Source: JARFQH01 sp041299015 (lineage in GTDB: Bacteria > Desulfobacterota > Desulfobacteria > Desulfobacterales > SG8-13). From it: DNA of 8,528 bases. A program made the translations under genes and the position numbers. The DNA lies in NCBI GenBank assembly GCA_041299015.1, contig JBFYWB010000064.1, positions 1 through 8,528 of the forward strand. Reading direction: 5' to 3'. This document shows positions 6,501 to 8,528 of this stretch, one piece after another. Numbering within the stretch: the stretch's first letter is position 1; the number at the start of each line of letters is the position of its first letter. Under the pieces are notes generated by a model, which had not been told where the DNA came from, did no database searches, and saw nothing but the letters and a program-made list of their open reading frames with translations.

Positions 6501-7450
6501 CCGACAAAAACCTCCTGATCCGGCCCGGCATCGGCTACGGGCGGATCGTTCATCGAATGAACCATGACGGTGACGAGCGCGGCCGCCGAAGTAACCTGCC
6601 CGTCGGAGACTGAAAAGCTGAAGGAATCACTGCCTGTAAAATTTGGGGATGGAGTGTAGATCAGATCCGGAGGCTGGCCGCTCAAAGTCCCGTTGGCGGG
6701 GCCGACTTCCATCTGAAAGGTTAGCGGATCGCCGTCGATGTCATACCCCCTCAAGGTTATCGGAACCGGCGTATCTTCGCTGGTTGCCACCGCTTGCGGC
6801 TCAGCCACCGGGCCTCCGTTTTCAATGACGATTGTCACTGCGGACGTTGCTGGATCCCCCTGTCCCCACGCCGTCAAGGTGTAATCAACCGTCTCGGCAG
6901 GGTTGACCTGCAATGAACCGGAGGGATCGACGTTTCCGATGCCGGGCTGAATTTCGCACCATTCCGCGTGCTCGGTCTGCCATCGGAGAATGCTGGTTTG
7001 GCCGCGTTGGATACGGGTCGGTTCGGCCTCGAAGCCAAGAATCAGCGCCGGCCCATTCGCCGCGGGACCGGCCAGCACCTCAATTCTGAGGCTCGAGCCG
7101 GGATCTCCCCAGAGAAACACGATCATGCTGTTATCTTCGTTCAGCGTGACCGGCAGTGCCCAGCTGCTTTCAGTGCCGGAAAAGAAAGTTCTCAGATGAA
7201 TGAAGCGTCCATTCAGTGTGATGATGGCGTCTCTGATGGCCCCGGGAGGATATAGCTGCGTCAGCTTCAACGTGGCGCTTCCGCCGCCAGCAGCGGCAAA
7301 GCGATGATGGGACAGGTGAATATGCCAAGAGGAGATGGCAAGGGTGTTTCCAAAAAGCAGATCAGGCTCGGATTCGACGGCCCTGGCGGCCGGCCCCAGG
7401 CTGATAAGCAGGCCAAAAATCAAAACGATCCAAATGACTTTTCGATCCAT
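137..7450 (-). CDS. Giant secreted RHS/YD-repeat polymorphic toxin with NHL propeller and teneurin-like core
   Basis: This is an intact 2437-residue protein. The start at 7450 has a strong GAGGAG ribosome site nine bases upstream and opens directly into a signal peptide (residues 1-24, cleavage motif ARA). Approximate domains: N-terminal beta domain 30-130; Ig-like 137-210; cadherin-like/tandem-95 214-298; PKD/K319-like 302-392; PASTA 397-462; second Ig-like 468-541; transthyretin/carboxypeptidase-regulatory-like 575-655; Asp-rich calcium-loop-like stretch 800-825; plug-like beta region 900-1075; six-bladed NHL propeller 1081-1415; YD repeats about 1430-2230; Rhs core 2231-2300; hydrophobic linker 2301-2358; toxin tip 2360-2437. 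In the RHS family the YD shell encloses a C-terminal toxin that is released by self-cleavage. Export by Sec, followed by display or release at the surface, is inferred. There is no PAAR or VgrG-like N-terminus, so a T6SS effector is unlikely. The toxin's target is unknown. No frameshift or stop interrupts the frame. Confidence 0.95.
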   Translation of the reverse strand: MDRKVIWIVLIFGLLISLGPAARAVESEPDLLFGNTLAISSWHIHLSHHRFAAAGGGSATLKLTQLYPPGAIRDAIITLNGRFIHLRTFFSGTESSWALPVTLNEDNSMIVFLWGDPGSSLRIEVLAGPAANGPALILGFEAEPTRIQRGQTSILRWQTEHAEWCEIQPGIGNVDPSGSLQVNPAETVDYTLTAWGQGDPATSAVTIVIENGGPVAEPQAVATSEDTPVPITLRGYDIDGDPLTFQMEVGPANGTLSGQPPDLIYTPSPNFTGSDSFSFSVSDGQVTSAAALVTVMVHSMNDPPVADAGPDQEVFVGEWVTLDGSLSSDMEGDSLTFWWTMTSQPAGSSAILTNPGSANPDFVPDQAGSYQAQLIVHDGISQSAPDMVEIVAHPRMATVPDVAGLILNEARVLLSGANLAVGSVSESHHEVLAAGRVISQTPAAGTVVEEGSPISLAVSLGPVQQLPVATFQALPPTIPKGSAAVLSWTTSYAKKVHIDGGIGQVAVSGSVQILPDHSTTYTLTATGDHGTASATAAVQVTLPPLPQPDNSFGQFYEDLIPPDAALEQHDPKRFSLVTGLVLNAQGEPLPSAVVTIHGRPEYGTANTDGEGRFSLPVEGGGTLTVSYRKAGLIPVQREVYVGWNDTIVAETVRMTAADAAATTIAFDGSGSSVRTHRSSEIADAAGRRACTLVFAGDNRAYLADESGNPALELETITVRATEYRSPESMPARLPPASAFTWCAEFSVDGAERVQFEKPVVVWVDNFLGFPVGEIVPVGYYDRDKARWLPMKNGRVVMLLDTDGDGSVDALDADGDGQPDDLDQNGSTRNEVLGLEDNQQYLAGATYWRAAVTHFSPIDLNWPFGLPPDATPPNPKGQAVADLQWEESKDLRQCVGSFLEEKSRIFHEDIPIPGTDLTLHYTSSRTAGYNPGVITVPASGDSVPAGLVRILVKAEMAGREYEVELPPEANQVAKIEWDGLDHLGRPVSGTLTAHIRIGFVYYGVYYRAASIGDAFAQPGLSSLIIPSRREAISWKSVDIPIIRGVGTMAEGWSLSAHHYVSPMDASRIFKGDGTIGTYNTAVIETVAGDGTWARVFGGMGGPAVSAQIGEPYGVATDEEGNLYIGSAILIPYSHWHHRILKVDRKGIVTEEKGIVPSSQSGFARDAQGSYYHSYSYYNCVNKIDAQNAITTYGTCNPNYGGGFSGDGGPATAARFNYPSGVDVDAGGNVYIADKYNHRVRKIDANGTITTFAGTGAAASSGDGGPATAAALYYPVSVAADGQGNIFIAEEYARRVRKVDPSGVIITVAGNGTSVFMGNGFRATETGFYDIRSIAVDKAGNLFIVSGTGNRVYKVDTGGIVSTVAGSGGIGYGQGGFEGEGGAATAARLDYPAAVAVGPSGDIYIADQYNERLRRVGPRSARLTALMDQSDMAFSEENGVGYILSAAGLHKMTLDLATGVILREFSYDTEGRLTGIADSFGNQTVIERGAGGIPTAIVSPDGIRTGLTINSTNHLTGITYPDGSVYAFQYSVDGLELTKIEPAGNRFAHFYDDLGRLTNYSDGEGGSWQLTNRLLENGDIQHEVLTAEGGRTTHVDRHAPTGAYQTTVTDVAGAQTVMTESADGLTVSSALACGLTRDSLYAIDPQFKFKFLKQLSEQSGPILKRTTDFDRVYSDMDADSIPDLILDKVTVNGRTATLSHDIGGAKKTFTSVEGRSVVLEYDPNTLLTERIQTPGLLDTTYAYDGRGRLIAAAVGSRSTTFGYNNRGFLDSAIDPLGRQIYYEYDAAGRTRGITRPDGSLMDFEYDGNGNLTVLVNPAGVSHRFGYNQVNVNSGYSTPLSGSYQYRYDRDRRPTETVLPSGKTIRNVYDQGLLVRTEAPEGDVYFNYLCGSKIGSVGKGGEGIAYDYDGILLSSETLSGTLNHTAAYSYDHDFKLTQFSYAGESTAYGYDNDGLLTQAGSFSISRDAGSGLPLQVSGVGLQVNRAFNGYGELESQAVAVGGREISAYSLLRDNAGNILRKNESAGGVAAIYEYGYDSAGRLLRVHKDGALVENYQYDENGARVFEVNTRRGINGRHYTYSDEDHLLAAGEWSYQYDRDGFLTAKANSTVPPQQTLYSYSSRGELLAAVLPGGKRVDYVCDPLGRRIAKKVNGAVAEKYLWQGVTRLLAVYDGVGSLRMRFEYADDRMPVAMTAGGVRYYLGYDQVGSLIAVADGSGSVVKRISYDSFGNVLEDSSPSFAVPFGFAGGLHDEDTGLIRFGHRDYDPEIGRWTAKDPIGFAGGDTDLYGYVLNDPVDLVDPSGQYADIAIDVAFIIWDIKNLFDDPCNKGENLTALGLDFLGAVVPFATGLGAGYKASKGLKPIVIGENMKDRVIPYAKEIGADWYKPRSNRPDRWLANNERWLKTKIIEGREIIDIGIDPLRTIRSPYYEAEKKLIHNTN
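551..3163 (-). repeat. YD-repeat shell and Rhs core
   Basis: Residues about 1430-2230 are a run of roughly 20-residue YD repeats. Examples are FSYDTEGRLTGIADSFGN, YAYDGRGRLIAAA, YEYDAAGRTRGITRPDGS and YGYDSAGRLLRVHKDG. Residues 2231-2300 are the Rhs core, with GFAGGLHDEDTGLIRFGHRD, GRWTAKDPIG and VDPSG. In known RHS and Tc proteins this region builds a hollow beta cocoon, and the two DPxG motifs (D2272 and D2296) supply the aspartates for C-terminal self-cleavage. A non-YD stretch at about 1630-1715, including DMDADSIPDLILD, interrupts the array, as in other long bacterial YD proteins. Confidence 0.92.
3206..4219 (-). repeat. NHL repeats forming a predicted six-bladed propeller
   Basis: Residues 1079-1415 contain repeated units with a G-x-A-(V/D)-x-x-G-(N/D)-(I/L/V)-(Y/F)-IA core, a (H/R)-R-(V/L)-x-K-(I/V)-D segment and a T-x-AG-x-G turn. 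Five units are clear, with YI/FI strands near 1122, 1228, 1284, 1340 and 1401. One is degenerate and Tyr-rich (about 1160-1192). The last unit lacks its T-x-AG-x-G strand, while an extra ETVAGDG precedes the first unit at 1083-1089. This is the arrangement expected if the N-terminal strand closes the ring. Confidence 0.88.
5531..5728 (-). other. Transthyretin/carboxypeptidase-regulatory-like domain
   Basis: Residues 575-640 show the typical pattern of this fold. A G-x-V strand is followed by G-x-PL-x-x-AVVTI, then a T-D-x-x-G-R-F-SLP turn, and finally a strand entering YRKAGL. In teneurins the equivalent domain sits just before the plug and NHL propeller, as it does here. The C-terminal continuation, QREVYVGWNDTIVAETVRM (637-654), also fits the teneurin pattern as I remember it. 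Confidence 0.72.
6065..7045 (-). other. N-terminal stalk: Ig-like, cadherin-like, PKD-like and PASTA domains
   Basis: Residues 137-462 form a string of small beta domains. The first is Ig-like, with the pattern GIG-x-V-x-x-x-GS and TLTA near its end (137-210). The second is cadherin-like/tandem-95, with DIDGDPLTF, a YTPSPNFTGSDSFSF-type motif and a terminal NDPP (214-298). The third is PKD/K319-like, with ADAGPDQ and LDGSLSSD (302-392). The last is a PASTA domain, with VPDVAGL, a repeat-helix and SQTPAAGTVVEEGSPISL (397-462). Such arrays usually act as extended adhesive stalks outside the cell. PASTA domains elsewhere bind muropeptides, and whether this one does is unknown. Confidence 0.78.
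7379..7450 (-). other. Sec signal peptide of the RHS protein
   Basis: Residues 1-24 have the classic layout. A basic n-region (MDRK) is followed by a hydrophobic core (VIWIVLIFGLLISLG) and an A-A-R-A cleavage site before VESE. There is no lipobox cysteine near the site, so a lipoprotein is not indicated. This directs the protein through Sec to the periplasm. How it would then cross the outer membrane cannot be read from this window. Confidence 0.88.
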
Positions 7451-7459
7451 CGCTTCAGT

Positions 7460-7465
7460 CTCCTC
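7460..7465 (-). promoter_or_regulatory. Ribosome-binding site of the RHS gene
   Basis: On the minus strand GAGGAG lies nine bases upstream of the ATG at 7450. This is a strong Shine-Dalgarno match at good spacing, and it supports the chosen start, which also opens a complete signal peptide. Confidence 0.8.
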
Positions 7466-7584
7466 AGAGCCTAATGGTTGGAGGGGGCGTCATTCACGTG
7501 ATGCTCGGACGTTCTTGTGTATCCTGCTATGAATCACACGCAGCAGAAGCTGAAATTAGCTGGATCTGTGAATACTTCTATTAA

Positions 7585-7599
7585 CCACTTCGAAAGTGG
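7585..7599. repeat. Short inverted repeat at the predicted RHS transcription start
   Basis: CCACTT and AAGTGG are perfect inverted copies separated by CGA. The repeat lies at or just downstream of the predicted start (about 7598) and three bases from the 16-bp palindrome. It could be a second operator or a 5'-end RNA hairpin. The arms are only six bases, so chance is possible. Confidence 0.35.
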
Positions 7600-7602
7600 G
7601 GC

Positions 7603-7618
7603 ATATCGTATACGATAT
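7603..7618. promoter_or_regulatory. Perfect 16-bp palindrome, candidate operator over the RHS promoter
   Basis: ATATCGTATACGATAT reads the same on both strands with no central spacer. It covers the whole predicted -10 box and part of the spacer of the RHS promoter, so a dimeric repressor bound here would block RNA polymerase. GTATAC-centred sites are known for several GntR/FadR-type and HTH antitoxin-type regulators. Which regulator binds is not deducible, and none is encoded in the window. Confidence 0.5.
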
Positions 7619-7633
7619 AGAAGTAAATGTCAA
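7605..7633 (-). promoter_or_regulatory. Predicted sigma-70-type promoter of the RHS gene
   Basis: On the minus strand there is a perfect -35 hexamer TTGACA (7633-7628). A 17-base spacer follows, then TACGAT (7610-7605), which matches four of six -10 consensus bases including the key A and final T. Transcription would begin near 7598, giving a leader of about 148 bases before the ATG. The flanking upstream DNA (7634-7680) is very AT-rich and UP-element-like. The -10 box lies inside a perfect palindrome. Confidence 0.55.
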
Positions 7634-7786
7634 TAATTATTTTAATATTTTCAATATGTTACAACATTTTATGCGATTTGTCCGCAGTTGATACCAATTG
7701 ATAGCATTTGACACTTCGATGCAGTTTTTTTCTTTCGATTATTGAGCCGATGGCGCATGCTGAGCCCTGATGCAAATGGAGTTTGA

Positions 7787-7815
7787 TTGAAAATGGCAGA
7801 GAACTACCATATATT
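7787..7815 (+). promoter_or_regulatory. Predicted sigma-70-type promoter of the nitroreductase gene
   Basis: TTGAAA (7787-7792, five of six -35 bases) is followed after exactly 17 bases by TATATT (7810-7815, five of six -10 bases). Transcription would start near 7822, leaving a leader of about 75 bases. No palindrome overlaps it, unlike the RHS promoter. Confidence 0.55.
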
Positions 7816-7882
7816 AACTGCAGGAAGGTTCTGGAGGTGGTTCGACTGCGCGCAGCCGCGTAGGGCAAATTCGCCAGCTAAT

Positions 7883-7888
7883 GGAGGG
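7883..7888 (+). promoter_or_regulatory. Ribosome-binding site of the nitroreductase gene
   Basis: GGAGGG lies eight bases before the ATG at 7897. This favours that start over the ATG two codons later. Confidence 0.7.
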
Positions 7889-7896
7889 CAAATCCC

Positions 7897-8433
7897 ATGT
7901 TCATGTCGTTGATCCGCAAGCGCCGAAGCATTCGTAGATTTCTGGATAAACCCGTTGAGAAAGAGAAGCTCGACCTTCTGGTAGAGGCGGCGCTGCGAAC
8001 GCCCTCCTCGCGCGGCGTCAATCCCTGGCATTTTGTGGTGGTGACGGACCGTGAGATGCTGGCTCGGCTATCCCGGGCCAAGGAGCATGGGTCGGCGTTT
8101 CTGAAGAACGCCGCAGCCGGCATCGTGGTGTGCGCCGATGCATCCAAATCCGACGTGTGGGTGGAGGATGCGTCCATTGCCACCACCATCATCCACCTGG
8201 CAGCGGCGTCCCTGGACCTCGGGAGTTGCTGGATCCAGATCCGTGAACGCATGCACGCGCCGCAGCAAACCGCGGAGGCGTATGTGGCGGAGCAGCTCCG
8301 GCTTCCAGCCGGGCTCAAAGTGCAGGCGATCGTGGCGCTCGGCTACCCGGACGAAAACAAGATAGCACATGCGCGCGAATCGCTTCCCGATGCTCAAGTG
8401 CATGCGGGGTTCTATGGCACCCCGTATCGCTGA
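7897..8433 (+). CDS. Nitroreductase-family FMN oxidoreductase
   Basis: The 178-residue protein is of usual length for the compact nitroreductase family, whose members are dimeric, cytosolic, FMN-dependent enzymes that transfer electrons from NAD(P)H to nitroaromatics, quinones or other acceptors. Visible family features are the N-terminal RKRRSIRRF motif (7-15, FMN phosphate contacts), TPSSRGVNPWHFVVV (35-49), the helix EDASIATTIIHLAAASLDLGSCW (90-112, dimer/FMN region) and AIVALGYPDE (144-153). There is no signal peptide. It has its own promoter and a good ribosome site and runs divergently from the toxin gene, so a functional link is not indicated. The true substrate cannot be inferred, as many family members have non-nitro physiological substrates. 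GC-rich codon use matches the toxin core and not its tip. Confidence 0.93.
   Translation: MFMSLIRKRRSIRRFLDKPVEKEKLDLLVEAALRTPSSRGVNPWHFVVVTDREMLARLSRAKEHGSAFLKNAAAGIVVCADASKSDVWVEDASIATTIIHLAAASLDLGSCWIQIRERMHAPQQTAEAYVAEQLRLPAGLKVQAIVALGYPDENKIAHARESLPDAQVHAGFYGTPYR
8402..8427 (+). other. Stem-loop at the 3' end of the nitroreductase gene
   Basis: ATGCGGGGT (8402-8410) can pair with ACCCCGTAT (8419-8427) around an eight-base loop. This gives a nine-pair stem with one G-U pair, just before the stop codon. No T-run follows, so it is not a standard intrinsic terminator. It may be coincidental within coding sequence. Confidence 0.3.
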
Positions 8434-8528
8434 CCCACCTTCATGAATGGGGTTCCGGTCACCTGTCAGTCAACCAATCGCTGTTAAAGCCTGCGCGCAT
8501 TTTGCCGATTACGTCTGAGAGGTGAATC
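8434..8528. other. Downstream non-coding end of the window
   Basis: These 95 bases contain no complete gene and no clear terminator. AGAGGTGA at 8518-8525 resembles a Shine-Dalgarno sequence. A plus-strand gene may therefore start just beyond the edge, but this cannot be confirmed here. Confidence 0.35.

Larger units (their letters stand above)
7451..7896. other. Divergent intergenic region
   Basis: These 446 bases separate the two divergent genes and contain no convincing gene. From left to right they hold the RHS leader (7451-7597), the inverted repeat and palindrome, the RHS promoter, a strongly AT-rich block (about 7612-7680), two TTGATA hexamers ten bases apart (7688 and 7698), the nitroreductase promoter (7787-7815), and a GC-rich leader ending in a ribosome site. 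I found no tRNA, transposon end or recognisable riboswitch. Confidence 0.6.

Noticed and set aside
7494..7501. TCACGTGA palindrome in the toxin leader
   Set aside because: It is eight bases and unpaired with any promoter element. Such palindromes occur often by chance.
7688..7703. Two TTGATA hexamers spaced ten bases apart
   Set aside because: The copies are short and in AT-rich DNA. They could be a regulator half-site pair, but the evidence is too thin to call.
7659..7868. 69-codon minus-strand frame in the intergenic region
   Set aside because: It covers the nitroreductase promoter on the opposite strand, and its translation has no recognisable domain. I judge it chance.
8434..8460. Possible terminator hairpin around TTCATGAA after the nitroreductase gene
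   Set aside because: The flanking arms do not pair well and no T-run follows.

Overview
The window most resembles accessory DNA from a Gram-negative, GC-rich bacterium. A Desulfobacterota (deltaproteobacterial) origin is my best guess. It rests on the N-terminal domain set of the giant protein and on the roughly 60% GC of its core, and no taxonomic marker gene is present.

About 86% of the window (7450 down to 137, minus strand) is one intact gene for a 2437-residue secreted RHS/YD-repeat polymorphic toxin. In order it carries: a Sec signal peptide; an N-terminal beta domain; an Ig-like domain; a cadherin-like 'tandem-95' domain; a PKD/K319-like domain; a PASTA domain; a second Ig-like domain; a transthyretin/carboxypeptidase-regulatory-like domain; a segment with calcium-loop-like Asp repeats; a plug-like beta region; a six-bladed NHL propeller; a long YD-repeat shell; the Rhs core with a DPxG...DPxG self-cleavage motif; a hydrophobic pre-toxin linker; and a short C-terminal toxin domain. 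From the transthyretin-like domain to the Rhs core, the order and several signature motifs match the extracellular core of animal teneurins. This is the most interesting observation here.

After the DPSG motif (below about 550) base composition falls from about 60-64% to about 39% GC, as expected for an exchangeable toxin tip. Fourteen bases after the toxin stop codon, a second minus-strand reading frame (122 down to the window edge) begins. By position it is the candidate immunity gene. It is truncated by the window.

The 446-base divergent intergenic region (7451-7896) holds a good promoter candidate for each flanking gene. The toxin promoter has its -10 box inside a perfect 16-bp palindrome (7603-7618), which suggests a repressor site. 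To the right, reading away on the plus strand, is a compact 178-residue FMN nitroreductase-family gene (7897-8433), probably unrelated to the toxin in function. The last 95 bases contain no complete gene, though a ribosome-binding-like sequence at the very edge may precede another one.
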